From Parastagonospora avenae f. sp. tritici 18332-5 (lineage: Eukaryota > Ascomycota > Dothideomycetes > Pleosporales > Phaeosphaeriaceae): a stretch of 64,000 bases of DNA. The DNA lies in contig JAFJTR010000063.1 in assembly GCA_022559985.1 (NCBI GenBank), forward strand, positions 1-64,000. The letters run 5' to 3'. Positions within the stretch are counted from its first letter, which is position 1. The number at the start of each line of letters is the position of its first letter. Under the pieces are notes generated by a model. It did not search any database, had not been told where the DNA came from, and saw only the letters and a list, made by a program, of their open reading frames with translations. Shown piece after piece: positions 1 to 11,100 of the stretch. Both the position numbers and the translations under genes were made by a program.

Positions 1-1
1 G

Positions 2-1255
2 CAACGCGGGATGAGTGTTGAGCTACGTGATATTACGCAGGCATACCCTCAGGCCCAGACAACACTGAAGAGGACGATACTCGCACACCTTCCTACTGAG
101 CTAGTACATCGATATCCAGAAGGCACGCTACTCCATGTGATCAAGCCGCTCTATGGGATCGCGGAGGCAGGAGTCCACTGGTGGACAACGTATCACGGAC
201 ACCATTGCAAGGAATTAGATATGGCAACATCTACGTACAATCTATGTCTGTTAATCACAAATAGCGACGCTAACGTCTTTAGCATCGTCGGTATGCAAAC
301 AGACGACACCCTTATGCTTAGGACAGCCGCATTCTTATCTCTTAAAGAGAAAAAGATCTAGAAAGCACAGTTTAGATTAAAGCTAAAGGCAAGACTAACA
401 CTGGAGGTGCAATTGGACTTCAACGGATGTACACTCACGATGGACGCCGGCCAAGCCTTGAATCTCAGGCAGAAAGGATAAGGAGGAAGGATCAAGCTTG
501 TTGATATCAAGGCATCTGACCGCGCGCAACAGTACACAGAGCAGCGCGCCCGCGGGGCGTATATTGCATCAACCTGCCAACCAGAGGCGTCATTCGATCT
601 GTCCGTCGCCGCACAAGCGCAGCATCCAACAGATAAGGACATCAAGGCGCTCAACAGGCGCCTGAAATGGCAGATAGAGAATCTTAATCGTGGCCTGCGC
701 TACGTCACGGTCAACCTCACAAAGGCAAAGCTAATAGTCTTTGTAGACGGCTCCTTTGCTAACAACAAGGACCTTAGCTTATAGCTAGGCTTTGTCCTTA
801 TGCTCGTTAACGAGTCTACTAACGCTAACACCTTCACAATCTAGGGCAATGTGATCCACTACTGCTCTACTAAATGCAAACGCGTCACACGGAGTGTACT
901 GGCTTCAGAAATCTATAGTATGGTTAACAGTTTTGACACAGGCATCGCTATTGCTACTACCCTAAGGATAATTGCTGAACGACTTAAACTACCTGCAATT
1001 CCACTAGTCATCTGTACAGACTCGTACTCCCTGTATAAGTGCCTCGTAAAGCTTAGAACCACGAAGGAGAAGCGCCTTATGATTAATATCATGGCACTGC
1101 GCCAATCGTATGAGCGTCGCAAGATCACGGAGATCCGCTGGATTAACGGTGACGACAACCCTGCAGACGCCTTCACTAAGGCATCTCTAAACAACGCCCT
1201 TGAACGCTTCATTACTAGCAATGAGCTAAAAGTCCGAGTCGATGGATGGGTCTAG
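2..1255 (+). pseudogene. Ty1/copia retrotransposon remnant (3' end of reverse transcriptase plus RNase H)
   Basis: One reading frame runs from the window edge to a TAG at 1253-1255 and is broken by four internal stops at 359-361, 479-481, 782-784 and 842-844. It carries the C-terminal part of a copia-type reverse transcriptase (LYGIAEAG, then a QTDD catalytic-box remnant) and an RNase H domain (CTDSYSLYKCL, ending in the NPADAFTK signature typical of copia polyproteins). The frame is never shifted; decay is by point stops only. Three stops are TAG and one is TAA, as expected from CAG to TAG or CAA to TAA changes, which is the substitution direction of repeat-induced point mutation. The 5' part (gag, integrase) lies outside the window. 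I could not fix LTR boundaries. Family assignment is secure; RIP as the cause is inference. Confidence 0.88.
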
Positions 1256-2120
1256 AGGCCAACTAGTTCTGAGGTTTGATGCTACACACATACAGTCACT
1301 ACTGATATACACAGCCACGAGCAGCACCTGCAGATTTCCTAGCTATCCAGAAAGAAAAGACTTCCAGTGTCGGATCACAAGTATCGTCAATACCTCAGCT
1401 ACGCGATCAGGCGCACTGATCTCGGTCACGCGGTCAGACGCGCTGATCGCGGCGTCCAAGCAGCGCTCAGACCAGAACCCCTGAGCCTATCTCTTCTATA
1501 GTTTTCCTCCTCCGTAACATAAATCAACAACAATCACCGAACAGAATGCATTCCTAGTTATCGTTATTTCCTTTCAGCACTAGTGCTAAGACCCTACCAA
1601 CAAGTACGTTGTTTTGAGGACTCTGTGGATACTGGGCGTCGGGTATTTAATGCTGCTGCTTTCTTGGGGTAACTAGGAAGTAGTAGTTGTGTTCTGCTCG
1701 TAAATTAAGTAATGTGATTAGAAAGTAGTAACGTTAGTTCTGTCTGTTAATCAGTGAATGGAGTTGATATGCTTAGAACCCTATCCAAGCACTCCCACTT
1801 TTATACATCCGCGGACTCTTCTCTGTGATTCACTTCAATCATGAATCACTACCGCCGTGACATGACATACATGTACAAGCAGCACTCGAGTCAGACGTCC
1901 CAACAATCAAGTCAAAGTACACGACCAACAGCAGAAATCCTGCACAACACAAACATCATGGTTTGCAATCATAGCATTGGCTTGTAGACCGTAATCCATT
2001 CATTGTCCCATATACAAAATCTTGTGGTATCATATCGAACACAAACGCATCACCCCTACTCGCTCAAACGCAGCAAAAGAAACACCAAGCATGAAAAAAG
2101 TTCTATGATACAAAGCATCA
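1256..2120. other. intergenic, probable retroelement tail
   Basis: No gene is supported. The first part should contain the end of the copia element and possibly its 3' LTR, but I could not locate TG...CA termini or a second LTR copy. An imperfect tandem repeat sits at 1401-1454. The remainder is AT-rich 3' flank of the minus-strand gene that ends at 2121. Confidence 0.5.
1401..1454. repeat. 27-bp imperfect tandem repeat, two copies
   Basis: Copies lie at 1401-1427 and 1428-1454, starting ACGCGATCAGGCGCACTGAT and ACGCGGTCAGACGCGCTGAT. They differ at 6 of 27 positions, mostly by A/G or T/C transitions, which fits the same C-to-T decay seen in the neighbouring element. GC content is higher than in the flanks. 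Confidence 0.7.
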
Positions 2121-5100
2121 TCATTGCTGCTCCACCTCCACCAGCCACCGCCTGATACCCTCTTTGAGCGACGAATCCGTCGAGGTCCTAGGATACCCTC
2201 TCCGATCAATCTTCGACGCATCAGGATCCGACTTGGCCTCATCCTTGCCACTTCGCGCTGCAGTGACGTCTTTGACGACCGTCTCCAGCGCATCGAAGAT
2301 GACGCCCTTGCAGTCGGTCTGTGGCACTTCGACGTGCGGAGTCACGTTCGACTCGGCGCGTATATCATGGCGGCCGCGGCGCGAGCTGGATCGAGAGGAC
2401 TGTGCGGAGTTGTTTCGTGTAACCTCTCCTGACTGTGCGAGGGCACGGTCGACGCCATCTATGAGCGTCGCGTCAAAGTCCATGATTATCTCCTCAATGA
2501 AGTGCTCTTGGAGGTGGATCTCGGTCATCGTGGGGATGGTCGAACCCGCTGTGTATGGGTTTCCGTATTGAGAACGACCAGGAGGCATGCCGGGCACGCC
2601 TGGTGTCATTGCGGATGGTTGATGTGTGGGAGTTGGAATCAGCTTGACTAGTCGTCGCAGACGAAGACGCTTGATGCTGAAGGTCCGCGTGTCTGCGATC
2701 AACGCCGAGCACACATCGATCCAGCGCTCTAGGGGGCCTGTTTCAAGGCTGGGAGTCACAGCCGTGCTGAGCGGCGTTGGTTCAGCACTCATTGCCCGTC
2801 TAATATCGGGCTCAAGAGTTTTGTAAGGCTTGATGGCCTGGATGGCAAAATCTGGGTGGAACTGACTCAGCCAACCTGCGGCGTTGACTGGTTGTTCAGG
2901 CTCGCAGTACGGCAGTGACAATACTGACGTCTCGCCGAAACTCGAACCATGTTGACTAGACGCTGAGCCAAAGGCGTTGAGCAAAGGCGATTGCAATGGG
3001 GAATCGAAGTCAGGAAGCGGGATATCAACATCGATGACGCCGTCCTTTTCGTTTACAGAGAGCTTCAGCTGGGAATCGAAAGTCCGAGGCCGCTCAGGGA
3101 TTGGGCGCGCAGCTGATGGGGCCACACCGCTAGAGCCACTAACGGGGTACGTCTCGGGTGAGCGGTCGGCTGCAGTACCAGGACGGACTTCAACTACTCG
3201 ACGCTCTTGCGGATCGCCGTCGCCAAACATACCATCCATGGAAAGTTCTTGGACCATTTGCTCGAGCTGGGATGTCGGCCGCTCTTGTCCCCTGTAGCCT
3301 ATACCGTCATCGGTAGTCTGCAAATAGTCACTCATATCGGTCGAGGATGAGCGACGTCCGCCCCAAAAGTTCATGAAGCCGCTCCAACGACTCGTGTTAC
3401 TGGAGTCGCCACTCGCAATGCTGGTTTGTCCGGTACCACTCCTTTGCAGCGTGTTGATCAAGTTCGCCGAAGCTAGACTGTCACTGCTTTCAGGCCTGTG
3501 ATCAGTGTGTGGGCCGAACGACTTGGTCCTCGGTAACGTGAAATGAGCCATGGGGACAGTGGTCTGAGACATGGCAGTTGCTGTAGGCGCGATGCTGCTT
3601 TTGCCGTTGGCTGGCGCATCCGAAAGGGATGGCATCACCAGACTTGCACGAATAGAGTGGGTTGATGAACTACGAGAATGGCCATGCGGTCTTTTCATCT
3701 CATCCATGCCAGGTGCAGATAGTTCACGTCGCTCTTCAAGGGCTTGGGTCGGAGTTTGCTGGCCATTGTTCATATGCGGAGGCTGTAGGTGGATGTTCGT
3801 CATGCTCTGCTTGTCACGTGGGCGACGATTGATCTGGCGGCGCAGAGACTGCTTCCTTGAGGGGGGCATGTTACTTGGTGGAGACTGTGAATACGCACGG
3901 AAGGACGCTGAAGTACTTGGGCGCATGAAAGCCGAGCTTTCGGAAATGGCGGGTGTGTTGGGTGGAAGGAAAGCGGCGAGTAGGAAGATCAGCCTACGAG
4001 CGGCCATCTTATCTGAGGAAACGATGACCGTGCGGTTCGGGATGGTCAGATTCTCTCCTGCAGTCGCTTTTTGCTGTTCACGGTGACGCTTGCGGTGCCA
4101 TTTCGGACCCAGTATGTTGAGCCACTCGGTGTGGTTTCCCAAGAAGGCTGTCAGCAGGTTGAAAAAGAAAAAGTTTTGCTCCTTGCGTCCAGCCCAGCGA
4201 CCAAGCCACCTCGCTTCTTCTCTCCATATGCCCCATTTTCCCTGGCCTGTCATGACACGAGGGATCCGCATGCCGGTTACGACGCGATTGCCCGTCAGCT
4301 CGGCTGCGGTTTGTATCTCCTTGTCCGCCATTAGAGCATTCGGCTGCAATCGCAGAGGCCTCCGTAAGGTATTCGTTGCAACATCTCGCAGGCTGCTCCG
4401 CGAGGGCTGATGTCGGTGCTGGTGGGGTATCGGCAGGGACGTTGCGTCAGGCGCTTTGAAGCCAGCGAGTATCCGCTCTTGCACCACGTGCTGTAAGCTG
4501 GTAAGCGCACGCATAATGACGTCCCAATGTTGTCCAACAACATCCACCCGGTCATCGACATCACTACTTAGAGAGGAGGAAAGTAGCGATTCGACGCCAA
4601 AGTTCGGCTCCACAAAGGCCCAGCCTGCACGCCGATCCGAGTCCAGAGACGAGCCCAAGGAGTCTTGGCCAGGGACAGAGGTAGACAGATGTGCTGCGTT
4701 TCGAAGGTTGTTTCCTCTTGACTGTGGCCGTAAAGTGGGAGAGGACTGCGCTACAGGCAGGTGTAAGATTATGGTGATGGCGTACATGGGGCTTCGACGG
4801 GCCTGTGCCGCATACGGAGGCTTAGGCATCCCCGACTTGTTAGAGGTCGACGGGAAGGGAAAGCCATTGCCCTTTGGCAGGGAGTTCTGTGGCGTCGGCG
4901 TGCGGGCGTCCTCCTGTTCCTCGGACACTGTGACAGAGAACATGCGGGTGATGAATATGGTGCGGCGTTTCGGCTCCTTGGGCACACTCTCATTCGAGTC
5001 GTTCCGTGGGAGGTCGGTGGGAGGGTTGCCCGGCGTGAAGGACTTTGCCAGGTTGCTCCTCCTCCGGAAGCCCTCTGCTCGGCCCAGCGAGCCGATGGAA

Positions 5101-5849
5101 TCCTGCATGCCTGTCATTGTCGCGGGTGTCTCTGCTGGCTTGGTGTCGAGCGGCACAATGTGGATCTTGTTCGAGTTGCCCCGGTAGTTCATGGCCAGGT
5201 TTCCAAACATGCAGTCGAGGCAGATGTTGGCCAGATCTGTCGACTCCTTCGCGCGTGCCTGTGCCCGGGCCTGCACAACTTGGGCATGCTCGTCGATGTT
5301 GGGCATGGACGACACGGAGCCGCCCCTCGTCCGGATTCGCGTGAAGCCAGCCAGCGTGGGCGACCTGGGCGCTGTAGGCTCAGTGACCAGCGACGCCCTG
5401 CGAGCATGCACGCCACCGAACGTGGGGCCAGCGGTGCTTGCGGCGGCAGCTGTGACGCCTGGACCAAATGCTCGCGAGCGCGTGGCAGACAGCGGGGGCG
5501 AGTCGGGACGGGTGGGGGCGGCCTTCGAGTCGAACAGAATCGTCTTGGGCGTAGAGCCCGTCTCGTCCTGGGCAATGATGATGCGGCAGTCCCTGGGGTA
5601 CTCGAGGTCAATCTCAGGGAGGGGTCCATCGTGGCCGCTGCCCGGCGTCAGTGGCGCGGCGTGCAGCGGATGATATGGGCCCTCTGGGTGGTGCAGCGTG
5701 TTCGACTCGGGATAGAGCAGGTGTCGCGTGTGGCTCTCTTCCGTGGCAGAGTCCAGCACCGTGGGCGAGGGCGGGGCATGTGACGCGCTCGCAGCCGCGC
5801 CTTTGCGGCTGCTGAAGAATTGGCCGATCATGTCTGGCACTGGTCGCAT
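2121..5849 (-). CDS. LST4: folliculin-interacting protein (FNIP/Lst4-like)
   Basis: With its partner Lst7/folliculin, this protein acts as a GTPase-activating complex for Rag GTPases at the vacuole, relaying amino-acid status to TORC1 (family knowledge). The frame shows the FNIP N-terminal signature: IIIAQDETG followed by KTILFDSKA at about residues 85-105, and MFGNLAMNYRG near 212. A second conserved block, WGIWREEARWLGRW then WLNILGPKWHRKRH, is near 540-590. The C-terminal PLERWIDVCSAL block is near 1035. Long Ser/Pro/Thr-rich low-complexity stretches separate the blocks, as usual for Lst4. The frame stays open upstream to 6140, but its first codon there is TTG. I chose the ATG at 5849 (1,242 residues); the ATG at 5831 has a better -3 base. 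No intron was needed. An upstream exon is possible. Confidence 0.85.
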   Translation of the reverse strand: MRPVPDMIGQFFSSRKGAAASASHAPPSPTVLDSATEESHTRHLLYPESNTLHHPEGPYHPLHAAPLTPGSGHDGPLPEIDLEYPRDCRIIIAQDETGSTPKTILFDSKAAPTRPDSPPLSATRSRAFGPGVTAAAASTAGPTFGGVHARRASLVTEPTAPRSPTLAGFTRIRTRGGSVSSMPNIDEHAQVVQARAQARAKESTDLANICLDCMFGNLAMNYRGNSNKIHIVPLDTKPAETPATMTGMQDSIGSLGRAEGFRRRSNLAKSFTPGNPPTDLPRNDSNESVPKEPKRRTIFITRMFSVTVSEEQEDARTPTPQNSLPKGNGFPFPSTSNKSGMPKPPYAAQARRSPMYAITIILHLPVAQSSPTLRPQSRGNNLRNAAHLSTSVPGQDSLGSSLDSDRRAGWAFVEPNFGVESLLSSSLSSDVDDRVDVVGQHWDVIMRALTSLQHVVQERILAGFKAPDATSLPIPHQHRHQPSRSSLRDVATNTLRRPLRLQPNALMADKEIQTAAELTGNRVVTGMRIPRVMTGQGKWGIWREEARWLGRWAGRKEQNFFFFNLLTAFLGNHTEWLNILGPKWHRKRHREQQKATAGENLTIPNRTVIVSSDKMAARRLIFLLAAFLPPNTPAISESSAFMRPSTSASFRAYSQSPPSNMPPSRKQSLRRQINRRPRDKQSMTNIHLQPPHMNNGQQTPTQALEERRELSAPGMDEMKRPHGHSRSSSTHSIRASLVMPSLSDAPANGKSSIAPTATAMSQTTVPMAHFTLPRTKSFGPHTDHRPESSDSLASANLINTLQRSGTGQTSIASGDSSNTSRWSGFMNFWGGRRSSSTDMSDYLQTTDDGIGYRGQERPTSQLEQMVQELSMDGMFGDGDPQERRVVEVRPGTAADRSPETYPVSGSSGVAPSAARPIPERPRTFDSQLKLSVNEKDGVIDVDIPLPDFDSPLQSPLLNAFGSASSQHGSSFGETSVLSLPYCEPEQPVNAAGWLSQFHPDFAIQAIKPYKTLEPDIRRAMSAEPTPLSTAVTPSLETGPLERWIDVCSALIADTRTFSIKRLRLRRLVKLIPTPTHQPSAMTPGVPGMPPGRSQYGNPYTAGSTIPTMTEIHLQEHFIEEIIMDFDATLIDGVDRALAQSGEVTRNNSAQSSRSSSRRGRHDIRAESNVTPHVEVPQTDCKGVIFDALETVVKDVTAARSGKDEAKSDPDASKIDRRGYPRTSTDSSLKEGIRRWLVEVEQQ

Positions 5850-8197
5850 GGAGCCAGACTCGGTCTTAGCAGGCGCTGGGAGAGCCGCAGTAGAAGGTGT
5901 CGCGAACTCGAACGGCGTGGGCAACGAGACAACCCATTGCAGCCAGCTGTTGCCTGGGCGCGAGACGTCTGTTCTGTTGGAATGTAGCGCGTCGCGTGTT
6001 GACGATGGCCGTTGGTGGTTGGTTGCTCCGGATGTCGTCACAAGATGCGGCTTGTGCACGATCACAGGCTGGGGCCTGCGTGCGGGCGTGTGCAAAAGCG
6101 TCGACACAGCTGAGAAGTAGCACAGGGACCCTTTGAGCAAGGCGGGGTGTGGTGAGCGTGAAGGTGAGGGCGCGACGGGCGGGCTCGTGTGGTGCTAGCA
6201 TCGAGTCTAGCGACGGTGCTAAGTTATCTTCATGACAATGGGCGGTGAGAGCGTCGGCCATCGTGATGCTCAGGCTGCACCATCAACACCACTGATGCAC
6301 CCTCGCCCTTCCTAACCGGGGATGCGAGATGGTCGCATCTGTGAGTGAGCGAGCGGGTGGGCCGCTCCTTCCCTGTCGAAGCCATCTGTCGTGGTCGTGT
6401 AATTGGTGAGAGGTGCTTCATCACTCATCGCTCCCTGACCCCCGAACGTCTGCCTGCACATCAGACGCTAGGGTACCCCAGTTCTGGCCATGCACCAGCC
6501 TACACCCCGATGCAAACGGATAGCTCTTCCTTGGTCCAATACATAGCCGGCATCTCAGAGACTCTATCTACTGGACTGCATCTCGATTCCCTCGGAAGCC
6601 TGCATGCTCGACGGGTGCGTATCAGCGTATCTTGTCCACACGCTGTTCTCGTACAACCACATGTGACTTTGTGTGCCCTGGGCGTGGGAGCATCTACGAC
6701 GCATTGCATGCCAACTTCTGCTTTGTAGCGATTACAAACACGCAAACCTCACATCATGTGCTTATCCACCTCAACTGCGTCAAGGATGGGCCTGTCCGAG
6801 TGATGTTTAATTCATCCACCAAAGGTCCTGAAAAAACGCACCACCAGGACCGTACCGGATACCGCTTCCGTGTTCCCTCTACCCATCACGATCACACCCC
6901 AGATACACATTTCCATACATCACCATGCATGCCTCGTTCTCGAATCAGCGTCACGGCATTGGCTGCCCGACACCGGAGAAATTGTTCGATAGAGTGCACT
7001 TCGCATAAATACTCCCCCTGGACAACACTCGTATCGATCAGACTCTACAAGGGTGCCAACTCTAATCCGCCTCTCCTCAAACACAAAGGCCTTACCTTAT
7101 CCACCAACAAAGAAAAGCCCTCGTGCCTTGGGACCACATACCAGGCCTCGAATATACCCCGCCACGCCCGCTCGCAGTCAAGAAGCATCTGGCCCTCCAG
7201 CACCCCAGGTTCGCTTCGCGCCTAAACTGCAAGCTATGTACACACGCAAGGCTAAAACATGATTTCCTGTTTCGACGCGCTTTGCATGCGCGTGTCGATC
7301 CGAAAAGTGGCCGGAGGGACGATGCGCTAGGCTGGTGTATCTCCACTGCTGCAGTACGGCGTCAGGAGCGTTTACCGGTGCAATGCCACTGCTCTCGCTT
7401 GCATTGTGACCAGTGGTGGAACGAAGCGGCATGCTTCACACGACCGTTGAGGATGCCAGATAATGTAATCGTTAGGGTCATAAGGTATTGTGTGGTTTCA
7501 AAATGCTGAACCATACCCAATCGAGCTGAATGCCATTGTCGCCAGAAACTCTTACCATCCATCCGACACTCGCTCAAAGCAAAACAACTCCACACATACA
7601 CGCATTTGGTAACCTTCATTTAAGGCACCTATGACTTCGTCCCCCACCCGCGACGCAAGTCATTGCAAAGTGGACTTCCCTACTACGCGCCCACACTTAT
7701 CCACTATCTGCACGCCTCTCCACCATATGCATGCCATCCTGTAAGTGTGGAGCGCGATCGTCCTGCTCATCACTCCCAGAAAATCTCAAAAGTCATGTGC
7801 CCGCGATCTTTTTCTTTTGCTGGCGGAAACAACCGGATGTGGTAGAAATGAGCATCGTGAGGTTTCTTCGCTCTCGCTTGGCTGGGGAAGTCGGTGAAAT
7901 CGCCGACACGGAGCCGCGAGATGCGCATTTGACCGAAGTCGGTGAGCGCTTCACTTTTCTTCGGGCATTGGAGGATAGGGGCGCGGCCTCACTTTGGATG
8001 TACACATTGACTTTGTTTCAAAACTTTGCTGAGTGAGAGTTATTGTTATACTTGAAACCGACTGAAGTGAATTTACAAATGCAAATGCTTTTGTATCCAA
8101 TTGCTAAGACTCCATGATGAACATGTCTAAAACCAATGCCCAAATCTCACTCGCCCCCTCATCCCAAACCTCCACGTTTCCAAAACTCGATTATGAC
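5850..8197. other. long intergenic region, promoter side of the FNIP gene
   Basis: About 2.3 kb between the chosen FNIP start and the end of IML1. 5850-6140 is open in the FNIP frame and may be coding or 5' leader. The rest has pyrimidine-rich stretches and scattered short frames, the longest (6632-7225, plus) opening at TTG and resembling nothing known. I see no gene or RNA. Confidence 0.5.
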
Positions 8198-11100
8198 TTA
8201 CTTCCTCCCCTCACTCCCTAAGCTCCCCTGACTATCCTGTCTCCTCGGCCCCCCTTCATTCACATCCATCACACTCCCCCTCCTCCCCAACCCCATCCCC
8301 ATACCCGCCATATTCGTCTCACTCGCCTGCCTCCTCCCCGCAATCCCACTGCTCACGCCCACATGCATATCCACAAGCCCACCCCCTCCCCTCCCCGTGA
8401 ACGTCGAACTGAGCGTCCACCCGGACCCCGCGGGACTCGCCTCGCGAATGCTAATCGCGGGCGGTAATCCAAGGCTCGGGATCTTATCGTCCAAACCGTG
8501 CGGTAGGATGCGCGGGGACGGCGAGGGCGCTTGTTTGAATGCTTCGTTGTAGAAAGCGGAGAGGGCGGCGGGGTCAGAGCAGAAGGATTCGAGTTCGTCT
8601 TTGACTTGTTCGGGGGTGAGGGAGGTGGCGTGCGCGAGTTGAGTGGATGCGGTAAGGGGCTTGTCGTGGAATGCGGTATGTAGGAGGCTTGCATCTTGGA
8701 CGGGGCGGGCGAGGGGGCTGGAGAAGGGGCTGCGGTGCGGGTTGGCGCGCTCAGCGGGGGTCGAAGGCATGCGGGTGCTTTGGCTGCCGTCTGTGGTTGC
8801 CTTTTTGTGCTCGTAAGGGTCCGTAGGTCGGATGCGGCCGTTGTCTTTGGCTCGGTTGTGGGCGAGGCGGTTGGCGAGGAGGATGAAGTTGCCGGAGTCG
8901 GTGATTTGGGCAAGGAGGGTGCCGCTGCGGTGGATAAATTGCGTGTACTTGTAGTCTGGATTGCCCCAGGAGTAAGTCACGTCGATGTCTGATGGAAAGG
9001 CGCTGGCAGCCTCCATGTCTAAGACGAAATGTAGCTTGCGGAGCAGAGCTTTGTGGTAAGCGAACTTGTCAGCTTTGGCGTATTGTGGAGAGAAGTGTGT
9101 CGAATCCCAGACTGCCTCTGGTTGGGCCTGAGGTGGCTGCAGTGCCAGTTTGATTGAGTATGGAGATCGGAAGGGATTATGATCAATGATGTCCGCGACC
9201 TCAGAAATGGGCACCTCTACAAGCTTCAGTCCGTACTTTTCAACACTCGTCGCCCATGTGACAATGGCGTCCTCTATGAGCTTCGCTGTGACATTCATCC
9301 AGTCGATACGGATATGGTAGCAGTTGTCCGGGTTGTGCAAACGGTCGTAATGCAGAGAAATGATCTCAGGACGATATGATCGCTTACGCGAGTCTACATC
9401 GTAGCGCATGACGCGAGATAAAGAGACTTTACGCTTCGGGCTGCTGATACGCGTGGGCGTCTTCTCTCCTTCCTGGCTGGAGTCCGAGGTACTGGAGGAA
9501 CTTCCTGTACTAGGTCTAGACTTTGTGCTTCTCGGAGCAAGCGGCGAGGTTCGCGGACCGTCTGATAGCGGCGTAGATGGGACAGACTTGTCCGACTTGC
9601 GCATCCCGAACCAGCCTGTACGGGAGTCAGACCGCGGAGCTCGATACTCTGGAGCTATTTGGAAGAAGAAGTTGCCATCGCGGAAGTGGTGACGCTTCTG
9701 GACGTGCATGAATAGTCCCTTATTCATCAGTTCGTTGCCCAACTCTACAGCGTCGTCGCGGGTCTCCAAGTCCTTGAAGTTGGACAGAAGCCAGTTAACT
9801 AGATCGAAGCCAAGAAAACATGTGTAATGAAGCTTCCAATGCCATCGTCTATCAAGAACCTGTATACCCTTCTCGCCCTGGATGTCTTCGGCAAGCTTCT
9901 TGAGGTCAATATTGGATGTGTGATACTTTTCTGTCTCGGAGAAAAGTGTAGTCTGCAGTTCACTTTCATTCTCATTGTACAAGGCCGTGTCAGGACCGGC
10001 AGCCAAGACCGCAGATGGGTCGCGTGTATGGTACGCAATTGCAAGTGGATTTGGATCCTTTTGCTTCTTAGACGCCGCTGCCTGGAAGTGGCGTTCCTCA
10101 GGTGGAATGTACCGGTGCTTTTGCCACAATTGCGTCAGCTTCCGGATACCTTCCAAACGAACCTCCTCCTCGGAATCCTCGGTGAGCATTGTCAGAGGGC
10201 GTCGATTTACGATGGGTATTTCCACAGGGATCAAAACGAATCGAGCTCTCCAGAAGCGCAGCACGTCGGATAACTCATCATGGTAACCTGCTAGGAATGT
10301 GTCGATGAAGTTCCAGTTGTACTCCTTCCTTGGCGGTCGCAGAACGATGTCTCGGGGTGTATATTTCTCTTCGAACGCAGTGCGAATATGAGCTTTATAG
10401 GGAAAGGGAGTGTCAACACCTGCCGACTCCTCCAAGGCTGTGGTGGGCTTCCTATTGTAGCGTTTGACTTCGACTTCACCACCAGCCACACAGACCAATT
10501 GATGAATGCTGTTGCCAACACTCATGAAGACTGTGTCTCCATCAGTGGACATGTAGTCTGGTGCCAGCACGCTCGCCAGAGCACGCTCGTTCCGTCCTGA
10601 AAATTCAGCAACCGCAGAGCCGACGATGATCTGAAAGCCATGGGAAAGCCGGAAAGCGATGAGTTCTCGTATCAGAGATTCTCTGGACTTCGGGGTTTCC
10701 ACCTCGTCGTCCTCATTCTGCGTTATCTTGTACGGATTTTCGTTGTACTCTGTCGCTACTTGTTCCGCTGTTGGGAACCACTCGTGTGTCAATGGCACAG
10801 CTGCGGGGGAACACAGTGACCGCCACTTGACGGTGCCAGCTCGAAGTGTTCTGGGAAAGACGTGATGCCAACGTCTGAACTGGTTCCTTGGATTAATGTT
10901 GTTCTTTTTGGGGTTGCAAGGGTTAACGAGCACAGCCCAGGGAGCGATCGCGCTTGTCGGGGATAATGTTCGTGGGACGTCTCTTGCACCGCCACTTGAA
11001 GAAAGCGTTGGTTTCGGAGGTATTGAGTCGCCCAATGCTCGGGAGCCAGCGAGGAGAAAGGTAGATCCTGGGTCCTTTATGACCGAGTTAGATTGCGAAG

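Noticed and set aside
1256..2120. 3' LTR of the copia element
   Set aside because: No matching 5' LTR is in the window and no convincing TG/CA ends or target-site duplication were found.
5850..6140. N-terminal extension of the FNIP protein to 6140
   Set aside because: The first codon is TTG and the added residues show no family motif; kept only as a possible upstream exon or leader.
6632..7225. 197-codon plus-strand frame upstream of the FNIP gene
   Set aside because: It opens at TTG, has Cys/His/Ser/Thr-rich atypical composition and no relative that I recognise.
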